This document shows positions 34,211-42,541 of a stretch of 64,000 bases of DNA, piece after piece. The stretch spans positions 1 through 64,000 of the forward strand of contig CAYSYM010000006.1 of NCBI GenBank assembly GCA_964435115.1. Reading direction: 5' to 3'. A program made the position numbers and the translations under genes. This stretch comes from CAYSYM01 sp964435115 (GTDB taxonomy: Bacteria > Chloroflexota > UBA6077 > CF-72). The notes below the pieces were generated by a model. That model was not told where the DNA came from. It was given only the letters and a program-made list of their open reading frames with translations, and did not search any database. Numbering within the stretch: position 1 is the first letter of the stretch; the number at the start of each line of letters is the position of its first letter.

Positions 34211-36844
34211 ATGCGCGCTTTCGTAACCATACTCGCCGTGGCCGTCTTCGGGGCGTCGCTGGCGTTCGCCGGGACCATGGGACTGTACGCGTACTACGCC
34301 CGCGACCTGCCAGATCCGAGCGAGCTGTCGCGCCGCCAGGTCTTCCAGACCGCGCGCATCCTCGACCGTAACGGGCAGCTCCTGGAGGAGTTGAACGACC
34401 CATCCGGCGGCCAGCGCACGCTGGTCCGCCTCTCCGACGTGGCGGAGGTCCTGCGCGAGGCCACCATCGCCGCCGAGGACGCCTCCTTCTACGACAACCC
34501 GGGCTTCGACCCCCGGGCCATCGTTCGCGCCATCTACCAGCTCGTGCGCTACGGCAGTCCGCAGAGCGGCGCCAGCACCATCACCCAGCAGCTCGTGAAG
34601 AACACGCTGCTGGGGCCGGAGCAGACCGCCGAGCGCAAGATCAAGGAGGCGTTCCTGGCGCTGGAGCTGGCTCGCCGCTACTCGAAGGACCAGGTCCTGG
34701 AGATGTACCTGAACGAGATCTACTACGGAAACCGGGCGTACGGGATTGAGGCGGCCTCCCAGGTCTACTTCGGCAAGCCCGCCCGAGAGCTGACGCTCGC
34801 CGAGGCGTCGCTCCTAGCCGGACTGCCGCAGGCGCCGGCGTACTACGACCCGTACGCGAACCTGGCCGCGGCGAAGGAGCGGCAGCGCTACGTGCTCGAC
34901 CAGATGGTGCGGACGGGTGCGATCACCGCTGCCCAGCGGGACGCGGCCTGGCGGGAGCGGCTCGCGCTCAAGCCGTCAGTGGCGGGCGCTCCGCGTCTGG
35001 CGCCCCACTTCGTCACGTGGGTGCGCCAGATCCTGGAAGACCAGCTTGGTACCGACGCGCTCTACCGCAGCGGCCTGCAAGTCACGACCACGCTCGACCT
35101 CGACGCCCAGCAGGCGGCGGAGCAAGCGGCGCGGGAGCGCATCGCGGCGCTGCGCGCGCGCAACGCGACCAACGCGGCGCTCGTCTCGATCGAGCCGAGC
35201 ACTGGCGAGATCCTGGCCATGCTCGGCTCCGTGGATTTCGACGACTCCTCCATCGACGGGCAGGTCAACGTCGCCCTCGCTCCGCGGCAGCCGGGCTCCA
35301 CCCTGAAGCCGTTCACGTACCTCACCGCCTTCGCCAAGGGTTGGAACCCGGCGACGCCACTGATGGACGTGCCCTCGGTCTTCGGCCGGGATTACCGACC
35401 CAAGAACTACGACAACAAGTTCCGCGGCATCGTCAGCGTCCGGCAGGCGCTGGCGCAGTCGCTCAACATCCCGGCGGTAGAGGCGCTCCAGTTCACCGGC
35501 ATCCCGGCCATGCTGGACACGGCGCACCGGCTGGGCATCCAGGGGCTGCGCGACCCGAATCGCTACGGCCTCTCGGTCACGCTCGGCGGTGGGGAGGTGC
35601 GGCTGCTCGACCTGACCTACGCCTACGCGGCGCTCGCGAACGGCGGCCGCCAGGTCGGCTCGCCGGTTCCCGCCAGCCGCCAGGAGCCTGGCTTCCGGCA
35701 GTTCGAGCCCGTCGCGATCCTGAAGATCGCCGACTCGGCCGGCAAGGTGCTCTACCAGTACGCGCCGCCCGAGGGGGTGCAGGTGGCCGACCAGCGGCTC
35801 GTGTACCAGATCACCTCGATCCTGTCGGACGACGAGGCGCGGGCGCCGACCTACGGCCGCAACAGCGCGCTGGTGCTGCCCGGCCGCCCGGCCGCGGTGA
35901 AGACTGGGACGACCGACGAGTACACCGATTCCTGGGTGGTGGGCTACACGCCGGACCTCGTGACCGGCGTCTGGGTGGGTAACACGAACAACAGTCCCAT
36001 GAAGGACGTCATGGGGGTGGCGGGCGCCGGGCAGATCTGGAACGCCTACATGCGCGCGGTGCTGAAGGGCACGCCACCCACGCCGTTCGTCGTGCCGCAG
36101 GGCGTCCAGGAGGCAGAGGTGTGCGCCCTCTCCGGCCTGCTGCCCACGCCCGAGTGCCAGGAGAGCTCGCTCCCCGTCAGTGGCACGGTCCGCGACGTCT
36201 TCGTGCCAGGCGTGAACCTGCCCACCCAGCAGGACGACGTGCACCAGCGGATAGAGGTGTGCAAGGTCAACGGCAAGCTGGTCGTGCCCGCCGTGCCGGC
36301 CAATGCACGCGAGCTCCGGGTGTTCGTGCGCTTGCCCGAGCAGTACCGCGCGTGGGGCGAGGCCAACGGCTACCCACCCCCGCCGACCGAGCGCTGTGAC
36401 GACGTGTACCGGGGGGAGCGCAAGGTCCAGATCGCCGGACCGCGACGGGGCGACCGGGTCGATGCCGGGGCCGTGGTCCAGGTGGTGGGAAGCGCCTGGG
36501 TTGACGATTTCCGCGACTACACGCTCGACGTGGGGCCGGGCGACAACCCGACGGCCTGGTCGACGCTCACCGACAGGCGGCCTCAAGGGGTCGACAACGG
36601 CCTGCTGGGGGTCTGGAGCACCGCCGGCTTGCAGCCGGGCACGTACACGCTGCGCCTGCGGGCGTTCGACAGCTTCGAGAACGCCCTGGAGACGAGGAGC
36701 GCCATCACCGTGGTCGCCCCGGCCACGCCGACCCCGCCAGCCACGCCACCCCCGACGCGTCCGGCCGCCACCGCGACACCGGCTCGCACGCCTGACGCTC
36801 GCCCCACACCCACGCCGTCTCCTGCGCCCCGGCCGGGCGGCTGA
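34211..36844 (+). CDS. Class A penicillin-binding protein (PBP1A type)
   Basis: An 877-residue bifunctional peptidoglycan synthase. One N-terminal membrane segment precedes a GT51 glycosyltransferase domain (catalytic Glu in IAAEDASFYDNPGFD, then GASTITQQLVKN and RKIKEAFLALELAR). The transpeptidase domain has SxxK as GSTLKPFTY, an SLN motif in AQSLNIPAV, and KTG as VKTGTTDEYTDSW. After it come about 110 residues of a beta-sandwich-like extension and a tail rich in Pro, Thr and Ala. It links glycan strands at the outer face of the membrane. The gene is complete and stands alone. Confidence 0.95.
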   Translation: MRAFVTILAVAVFGASLAFAGTMGLYAYYARDLPDPSELSRRQVFQTARILDRNGQLLEELNDPSGGQRTLVRLSDVAEVLREATIAAEDASFYDNPGFDPRAIVRAIYQLVRYGSPQSGASTITQQLVKNTLLGPEQTAERKIKEAFLALELARRYSKDQVLEMYLNEIYYGNRAYGIEAASQVYFGKPARELTLAEASLLAGLPQAPAYYDPYANLAAAKERQRYVLDQMVRTGAITAAQRDAAWRERLALKPSVAGAPRLAPHFVTWVRQILEDQLGTDALYRSGLQVTTTLDLDAQQAAEQAARERIAALRARNATNAALVSIEPSTGEILAMLGSVDFDDSSIDGQVNVALAPRQPGSTLKPFTYLTAFAKGWNPATPLMDVPSVFGRDYRPKNYDNKFRGIVSVRQALAQSLNIPAVEALQFTGIPAMLDTAHRLGIQGLRDPNRYGLSVTLGGGEVRLLDLTYAYAALANGGRQVGSPVPASRQEPGFRQFEPVAILKIADSAGKVLYQYAPPEGVQVADQRLVYQITSILSDDEARAPTYGRNSALVLPGRPAAVKTGTTDEYTDSWVVGYTPDLVTGVWVGNTNNSPMKDVMGVAGAGQIWNAYMRAVLKGTPPTPFVVPQGVQEAEVCALSGLLPTPECQESSLPVSGTVRDVFVPGVNLPTQQDDVHQRIEVCKVNGKLVVPAVPANARELRVFVRLPEQYRAWGEANGYPPPPTERCDDVYRGERKVQIAGPRRGDRVDAGAVVQVVGSAWVDDFRDYTLDVGPGDNPTAWSTLTDRRPQGVDNGLLGVWSTAGLQPGTYTLRLRAFDSFENALETRSAITVVAPATPTPPATPPPTRPAATATPARTPDARPTPTPSPAPRPGG

Positions 36845-36863
36845 GCACCCTCCCACCCCGGGC

Positions 36864-38144
36864 TCACGCGCCCGTGCGGCAGCAGGCGTCGAGCTCCTGG
36901 ACGACGGCCCGTAGGAGGCGGTCGGCCTGGAAGTCGGCCAGGCGGCGCCGGTCGAAGACCAAGGCAAGCAGGCAGCGCCAGCCCAGGGTGATGGCTCCAT
37001 CCGCTCCGGGCATGGGCCGCCGCTCGACGAGGCCGGGCCCCAGGATGCCTAGCTGCCCGAGCGGCACGATCGGCGAGGCGGTGAGGCTGCCGAAGGAGCC
37101 CACGTTCGTCACCGTCATCAGCGCGCCCTGCGTCGCCTCGAGCGTGAGCGTGCCCGCGCGGGCCTGGCCAGCCAGGTCGTCGACGGCCCGGGCCGCCTCT
37201 CCAAGCGCGAGCCCATCCGCGTGGCGCACCACGGGCACGATCAGGCCGGTGGGCAGGGCGACGGCGACGCCGAGGTCGATGGCCGGGGGCGCGCTCGGGT
37301 CGCGGCCCGAGCGGTACAGGCCGGTGTGTGCGAGCGCCCGCCCGAGCGCCGCCACGAAGAGGACGGTGAAGGTGAGGCCGGCGCCCTCGCACGCCTGGAA
37401 GAGGGCCTTCTCGCGCTCGCGCCAGGCGGCCAGCGCCGTCAGGTCTGCCTCCACCACCGTCTGGCCGTGCGGGATCGTCGCCCGCGCCCGGGCCAGGTGG
37501 TCGGCGATCGTGCGCCGCATCGACGTGAGCGGCAGGAGCGTGAACGGCGCGGGCGCGCCACCCGCGAGGCGGGGCGCTTCGCGCTCGCTCGCGAGGGGCC
37601 CGGCCAACTGGGCGGCACCTGCGCCAGGTTGGGCCCGACTTCGGCCCGGTTGCTCGGGCCATGTCTCCCCGGCGGCGCGCCGCAGCGCGACGTAATCGAG
37701 GACATCCTGCTTGGTGACGCGCCCCGCGCCGCCGCTCTGCACCTGGCCGACGTGTAGCCCGTGCTCCTCGAGCAGGCGCGCGGCAACCGGGGTGGCCCTG
37801 GTGCGTCCGGCCCGCTGCGGGTACAGCTCAGGGCCGACCGGGGCCGGCGCGCCTGGCTCGGCGGGCGCGGCCGGCGCTGGCTCCAGCGGCGTCGCCCGCA
37901 TCTCGCCAGCAATGCGGGCGATGACCGTCTCGACGGGCACGGTCCGGCCCTCGGGCACGGCCAGCTCCGCCAGGATGCCGCTGGCCGGCGCCACCAGCTC
38001 GGTGGACACCTTGTCGGTCTCGATCTCGACGAGCGGCTCGCCGGCCGCCACGGTCTCGCCCGGCTGCTTCAGCCAGCGTGCTACGGTCCCCTCCACCAGC
38101 GTATCGGCCAACCGGGGCATGCGGACGAGCGTCTCGGCGGTCAC
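36864..38144 (-). CDS. Lipoyl E2 subunit of a 2-oxo-acid dehydrogenase with degenerate acyltransferase site
   Basis: This 426-residue protein has a lipoyl domain (Lys45 in ETDKVSTEL), a Pro/Ala linker, a peripheral-subunit-binding domain (about 155-190, TPVAARLLEEHGL) and a full acyltransferase fold. The catalytic motif, normally DHRxxDG, reads FDRRRLADF near residue 398: the His is Arg399 and the Asp-Gly pair is lost. The domain is therefore probably a structural core and lipoyl carrier only. The upstream gene, joined by a GTGA overlap, carries an intact second catalytic domain. An E3 subunit is not in the window. Confidence 0.85.
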   Translation of the reverse strand: MTAETLVRMPRLADTLVEGTVARWLKQPGETVAAGEPLVEIETDKVSTELVAPASGILAELAVPEGRTVPVETVIARIAGEMRATPLEPAPAAPAEPGAPAPVGPELYPQRAGRTRATPVAARLLEEHGLHVGQVQSGGAGRVTKQDVLDYVALRRAAGETWPEQPGRSRAQPGAGAAQLAGPLASEREAPRLAGGAPAPFTLLPLTSMRRTIADHLARARATIPHGQTVVEADLTALAAWREREKALFQACEGAGLTFTVLFVAALGRALAHTGLYRSGRDPSAPPAIDLGVAVALPTGLIVPVVRHADGLALGEAARAVDDLAGQARAGTLTLEATQGALMTVTNVGSFGSLTASPIVPLGQLGILGPGLVERRPMPGADGAITLGWRCLLALVFDRRRLADFQADRLLRAVVQELDACCRTGA

Positions 38145-39925
38145 GCGTCTGGCTCGAGCGGGTACTGCTCCAGGAAGCGCTTCATGGCGCCGAGCAGCGC
38201 GCCGGCGTCGGCGCCGTCCAGCGCGCGGTGGTCGATAGCGGCGCACAGGTAGGCGCTCGGAGCGACCACGAAGCCGCGGCCGCGGGTGATGAGCCGGTCC
38301 TCGACTGCCCCCACGCGCACCGCCACGGCCTGCCCTGGGAGCACCGGTGGCACCGCGAAGAGCGCGGAGCCCGGGCCGTAGTCCGCGAGCGTGGCGGTCG
38401 CCTGGACGAGCACGCCAGCCTCGTGCTCGCCGCGCTCGCGCGCCGCCTGCACCTCGAGCGCGCACCCCAGGAGGTTGCGCGTGTCGGCGTCCCGCACCAC
38501 CGCGTGGCGAGCGGTGTCGTCTTTGCCGAGCACGCTCAGCCCCACGTGCACCGCGTGGTAGCGCCGGATCCCGGGGGTCCGGGCGTCGAAGGCCGCGTTG
38601 GCCTGGGGCAGCGCCGCCAGCGCGGCGGCGAGCGCCTGCACGAAGTAGGGCGTGTGGGATAGCGGCAGCCCCCGCGCTGCCAGCGTTCCCCGGTGCTGCT
38701 CCAGGTGCTCCGCGACGCGCGTGAGGTCCACCTCCACCACGCTCGACGCCTGCGGCACCTGCGTCGCGCTGGTGGTGGCGAGGTCTGCCCACGAAGGAGT
38801 CGTCCCCGCGCCTTGCCCCGTTGCGCCATCCTCACGCCGGCTCTCACCAGGCGCGAGCGGCCGTTCAGCCTCCGACTGCCCACGCCTCCCGCGGTCCACC
38901 CGCGCCAGCTCTCGGACGGCCGCGGCGATGCGCGCCCGGTCCGGGATCAGGAAGTCTTCCATGGGGCCGCTGGCCGGGATGCCGGCCACGTCCGGCATCG
39001 CCACGCGGCGCACCGGCGCCCGGAGGACCTCCAGTGCCCGCTCGGCCGCCCGCGCCGCGAGCTCGGCGCCAAAGCCCATGGTGCGCGTGTCCTCGTGCGC
39101 CACGCACAGCCGGCCCGTCTTGCGCACCGACTCCAGGATCAGCGTGTCGTCCAGCGGGATCAGCGTCCGCGGGTCCACGACTTCCACCTCGATCCCCTCC
39201 TGCGCCAGCTCGTCCGCCGCCGCCAGACCCTCGTGCAGCGCCCACCCCCAGGCGACCAGCGTCGCGTCCCGCCCCGGCCGGACCACGCGCCCCTGGCCCA
39301 GCGGCAGGGCGCGATCGCCCTCGGGGACCTCACCCTTGATCGCCCGGTAGGTGCGCTTGTGCTCGAGGAACAGCACCGGGTCGGGGTCGCGGATCGATGC
39401 GATCAGCAGCCCCTTGGCGTCGGCTGGGAAACTGGGCGCCACGACCTTGAGGCCAGGCACGTGGGTGTAGAACGCCTCGACACTCTGCGAGTGGTACGGG
39501 CCACCACGGAAGCCACCCCCGTACGCCGTCCGGATCACGAGGGGACACGACCAGTCCCCGGCGCTGCGGAAGCGCAGCCGCGCCGCGTCGGTGATGATGT
39601 GGTCGGCCGCCGCGTGGATGAAATCGGCGAACTGGATCTCGGCCACGGGCCGCAGCCCCCGCATGGCCATCCCGACGGCGACGCCCACGATCCCCAGCTC
39701 CATCATCGGCGTGTCGATCACCCGCTCGGAGCCAAAGCGACCCAGCAGGCCGTCCGTGGCGCGGAACACACCGCCGAGCTGGCCGACGTCCTCGCCGAGG
39801 ACGACGACCCGACTGTCGCGCGCCATCTCGTCGTGGAGCGCCTCACGGATGGCCTCGAGCAGCGTCAGCGTGCGGCCGGCCGCCGCCGGTGGGCCAGGAG
39901 CGGGCGCAGGCTGCGCGACCGTCAC
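38141..39925 (-). CDS. E1-beta subunit fused to an E2 acyltransferase catalytic domain
   Basis: A 594-residue fusion. Residues 1 to about 345 are a complete 2-oxo-acid dehydrogenase E1-beta (LGEDVGQLGGVFRATDGL, PVAEIQFADF, GGPYHSQSVEAFY, VAHEDTRTMGFGAELA). After a Gly/Arg/Ala linker, about 375-594 are an E2 catalytic domain without lipoyl or subunit-binding parts (VVEVDLTRVAEHLEQ, YFVQALAAALAALPQAN), ending in an intact AIDHRALDGADAG with His566. Usually E1-beta and E2 are separate chains. The start is GTG 39925, two bases after the E1-alpha stop; the end overlaps the next E2, whose own active site is degenerate. The fused domain may supply the missing transacylase activity. Confidence 0.88.
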   Translation of the reverse strand: MTVAQPAPAPGPPAAAGRTLTLLEAIREALHDEMARDSRVVVLGEDVGQLGGVFRATDGLLGRFGSERVIDTPMMELGIVGVAVGMAMRGLRPVAEIQFADFIHAAADHIITDAARLRFRSAGDWSCPLVIRTAYGGGFRGGPYHSQSVEAFYTHVPGLKVVAPSFPADAKGLLIASIRDPDPVLFLEHKRTYRAIKGEVPEGDRALPLGQGRVVRPGRDATLVAWGWALHEGLAAADELAQEGIEVEVVDPRTLIPLDDTLILESVRKTGRLCVAHEDTRTMGFGAELAARAAERALEVLRAPVRRVAMPDVAGIPASGPMEDFLIPDRARIAAAVRELARVDRGRRGQSEAERPLAPGESRREDGATGQGAGTTPSWADLATTSATQVPQASSVVEVDLTRVAEHLEQHRGTLAARGLPLSHTPYFVQALAAALAALPQANAAFDARTPGIRRYHAVHVGLSVLGKDDTARHAVVRDADTRNLLGCALEVQAARERGEHEAGVLVQATATLADYGPGSALFAVPPVLPGQAVAVRVGAVEDRLITRGRGFVVAPSAYLCAAIDHRALDGADAGALLGAMKRFLEQYPLEPDA

Positions 39926-39927
39926 AG

Positions 39928-41004
39928 TCAGCGCCCCACCACAGCTCGGTCGGCCCAGGTGTGGAGGAGCGCCGCCTCTGGCTCGGCGTCGGGGCACGCT
40001 TCAGCCCACGCGAGCGCCTCGGCCGCTTCCTGCGCCACCTCTGCCTCGAGCGCGCCGGCTTCGGCGAGCGTCCCCCGCTGGAGCAGGCGGGCGCGCACGA
40101 GGTCGATGGGGTCCCGCTCGCGCCATCGGGCCACCTCCTCGCGGCTGCGGTAGCGCGCGTCGTCGTCGTTGGAGGTGTTCGGCCGGTAGCGGTAGGTTCG
40201 GGCTTCGACGACGCTCGGCCCTTCGCCTGCCCGGGCGCGGTCGACCGCCGCGCGCGCGACGACGTAGACCGCTTCGACGTCCATCCCGTCCACCGAGGTC
40301 CCTGGCATCCCGTAGGCCCGGGCCCGCACGGACAGGTCGCTCACGGACGACGCTCTTGCGAGCGGGACGGACTGGGTGTAGAGGTTGTTCTCCACGCAGA
40401 AGACGACGGGCAGGCGGTGGATCGCGGCGAAGTTCATCGCCTCGTGCACCTCGCCCTTCTGCGCCCCGCCGTCGCCGAAGGCGATCCACACCACCGCCTG
40501 CTCCCCGAGCAGACGGGCCGCGTAGGCCATCCCCGCGCCGTGGGTGACCTGGTTCGGCTGGGGCCCCTGCAGGGTGGCGATACGGCGCTCGCGCGAGCCC
40601 CAGTGGGCGTAGGGCTGCCGCCCGCCGCTGCAGGGGTCCGCGGCCCGGCCGAAGTAGTGTGCGGCGACTTCCCGCGCCGTCAGGCCCCACGCCAGGCACG
40701 CCGTGAGGTCGCGGTAATGCGGGACGAGGACGTCGGTGGCGAGGTTGGCCGCCAGCCCGGCCGCCGCGCCGACCGCCTCGTGGCCGGCGCACGAGACCGC
40801 GAAGTGCCCCTTCCCCTGGCGACGCAGGTTCCACATCCCGTCGTCCAGGTGGCGCGCCAGCAGCATCCAGCGGTACGCGCGTAGCAGCTCCTGCGGCGCG
40901 AGGGTCGGCTCACCCCCGCCCGAGTCCGCGCGGACGTCCGGCTGGTGGGCGCGGCCGTTCCGGCCGTTCCCGTCCTTCAGGTGTGTCCCTGGCTTCCGCG
41001 CCAC
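39928..41004 (-). CDS. 2-oxo-acid dehydrogenase E1-alpha subunit (thiamin diphosphate)
   Basis: This 358-residue E1-alpha has the thiamin-diphosphate motif from IAFGDGGAQKGEVHEAMNF to CVENN, preceded by THGAGMAYAARL, and the loop RYRPNTSNDDDARYR. The N-terminus is a low-complexity stretch of about 30 residues. It starts at GTG 41004. The E1-beta fusion follows after two bases, so this is the obvious alpha partner. A second E1-alpha lies two genes upstream in the same operon. Acyl specificity (branched-chain, pyruvate or aryl) cannot be decided from the sequence. Confidence 0.92.
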   Translation of the reverse strand: MARKPGTHLKDGNGRNGRAHQPDVRADSGGGEPTLAPQELLRAYRWMLLARHLDDGMWNLRRQGKGHFAVSCAGHEAVGAAAGLAANLATDVLVPHYRDLTACLAWGLTAREVAAHYFGRAADPCSGGRQPYAHWGSRERRIATLQGPQPNQVTHGAGMAYAARLLGEQAVVWIAFGDGGAQKGEVHEAMNFAAIHRLPVVFCVENNLYTQSVPLARASSVSDLSVRARAYGMPGTSVDGMDVEAVYVVARAAVDRARAGEGPSVVEARTYRYRPNTSNDDDARYRSREEVARWRERDPIDLVRARLLQRGTLAEAGALEAEVAQEAAEALAWAEACPDAEPEAALLHTWADRAVVGR

Positions 41005-41119
41005 GCTGTGCTCCCTCTCGGCCCAGGTGGCCGCCCCTGCCGGGCGGCTCGCCGCTCACCCTACGGCCGCTTTCGGCGCCGTGTCAATCCTGCTCTCCGC
41101 CTGGTCGGTCGGTGGACCC

Positions 41120-42541
41120 TCACAGCGCGCGCTGGTGGGCGTTCCAGTACTCTTCCAGGTTCTGAATGAGCTGGGGGCTCACGTGGCAGAGAGCCTGCTC
41201 CCGGGCGTACACGGCCATGTAGGCACGGAAGAGGTCCAGCGGCTCCTGCGCCACGCGCAGCGCCTTGCGATTGCCCGCCGCGCTCACCACCCCCGACGCC
41301 GTGAACGCCTCGACCGTGCGGGTGAGCGCGGCGTCCATCTGGCCGACGGGTACCACGGAGTCACATAGCAGGCGCCCTTCGGGCGAATCGGCCGGGAACT
41401 GGCGATCGAAGAGGATCGCCTGGCGTGCCAGGCGGTCGCCGACGAAGCGCGGCAGCCGCAGGTTGGCAGCGCCGGGGATGATGCCCTCCTTGCGGGCGGG
41501 CAGGTTGAAGAACGCATTCGCCTCCGCCAGCACGTGGTCCACGACCAGCAAGAGCTGGCAGCCGCCGCCGATCGCGAACGCCTCGACCGCTGCGATCCAC
41601 GGCTTCTCTCGTGTCTCCTCGGGCTCGTGGGGGAGGAGCTCGGGGCCGGCGAGCCCGCGGTAGAGCTTATTCACGTACCCCATGTCACGCGTGATGAAGA
41701 ACAGGTACGACAGCTTGCCGTGGTAGAGATGGGTCAGGTTCAGGCCGGCGTTGAACACGCGGCGGCCGGTGTACCTGGGGTGATCCACTCGCGCGCCACG
41801 CAGCACGCCCACCTCGATCTCCGGATCGAGCAGGATCAGGTCCACGCCCGTCTCGAGCGCGTCCGTGGTCGAGTCGTCCTCGGCGTTGAGGTAGCGCGGG
41901 TTGCGTAGAGAGAGGGTGCCGACCTTGCCCTCTCGCTGCAGGGACGCCGCCCCCAGGTCGAGCGAGTCCGTGCGCCGGAGCTCCTCCAGACGCGCGAGCG
42001 ACTGCTCCTTGGGGCGCAGCATGGCGTGCACCAGATGGGTGCCCGCGCGCGGGTTGGCCAGCACCTGGGAGAGGAAGATGCCCTGGTCCACCTCAGCGCC
42101 GTCTTTCTCTTTCTGGAGCACCTCGCGTTCGGCCGCCACCTCCGCCCGCGTGGGGGTGAGGCCCGGGAACCGCTCGGACGCGGCGTACACCAGCTCCTCG
42201 GCGCGCACGAAGCGGCGGTAGCCCTCGGACAGCTCGGCGTAGATGGGCTCGGCGTACGCGCGCAGGAAGCGCACCCGCGCAGCGCGTGCCGCTTCGAGCA
42301 GGTGCGCGGCGGCGGCTTGCTCGACCTCGTTCCGCCGTGGCCTGGGCGGCAGCCTGCGCCGCAGCTCGTCCCCCAGGTGCCAGAAGTGACTGGCGGCCGG
42401 GGCGTCCGCTCGCAGCCCCTCGGCGGTACCGCTGCCAGGGGTGGGGACGCGGGGTTCCATCACCTGCCACTGCGCGACATCGGCGCGCGGCAGCCCGGCT
42501 GCTTCAAGGGTGGATAGGGACGTCGCCGTCACGAGTGCCAT
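41120..42541 (-). CDS. DpgC-like cofactor-independent acyl-CoA dioxygenase (crotonase fold)
   Basis: A 473-residue protein with a long N-terminal helical domain and a C-terminal crotonase core, the layout of DpgC, the (3,5-dihydroxyphenyl)acetyl-CoA 1,2-dioxygenase of glycopeptide-antibiotic pathways. Shared blocks are visible: RNPRYLNAEDDSTTDALETG, VDHPRYTGRRVFNAGLNLTH, VEAFAIGGGCQLLLVVDHVL and KEGIIPGAANLRLPRFVG. DpgC uses O2 without metal or flavin to turn the arylacetyl-CoA into an arylglyoxylate and CoA. The ATG follows GGAGGAAG and overlaps the upstream E1-alpha by 13 bases. No antibiotic genes are nearby; the neighbours process 2-oxo acids, the kind of product DpgC makes. The substrate may differ. 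Confidence 0.82.
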   Translation of the reverse strand: MALVTATSLSTLEAAGLPRADVAQWQVMEPRVPTPGSGTAEGLRADAPAASHFWHLGDELRRRLPPRPRRNEVEQAAAAHLLEAARAARVRFLRAYAEPIYAELSEGYRRFVRAEELVYAASERFPGLTPTRAEVAAEREVLQKEKDGAEVDQGIFLSQVLANPRAGTHLVHAMLRPKEQSLARLEELRRTDSLDLGAASLQREGKVGTLSLRNPRYLNAEDDSTTDALETGVDLILLDPEIEVGVLRGARVDHPRYTGRRVFNAGLNLTHLYHGKLSYLFFITRDMGYVNKLYRGLAGPELLPHEPEETREKPWIAAVEAFAIGGGCQLLLVVDHVLAEANAFFNLPARKEGIIPGAANLRLPRFVGDRLARQAILFDRQFPADSPEGRLLCDSVVPVGQMDAALTRTVEAFTASGVVSAAGNRKALRVAQEPLDLFRAYMAVYAREQALCHVSPQLIQNLEEYWNAHQRAL

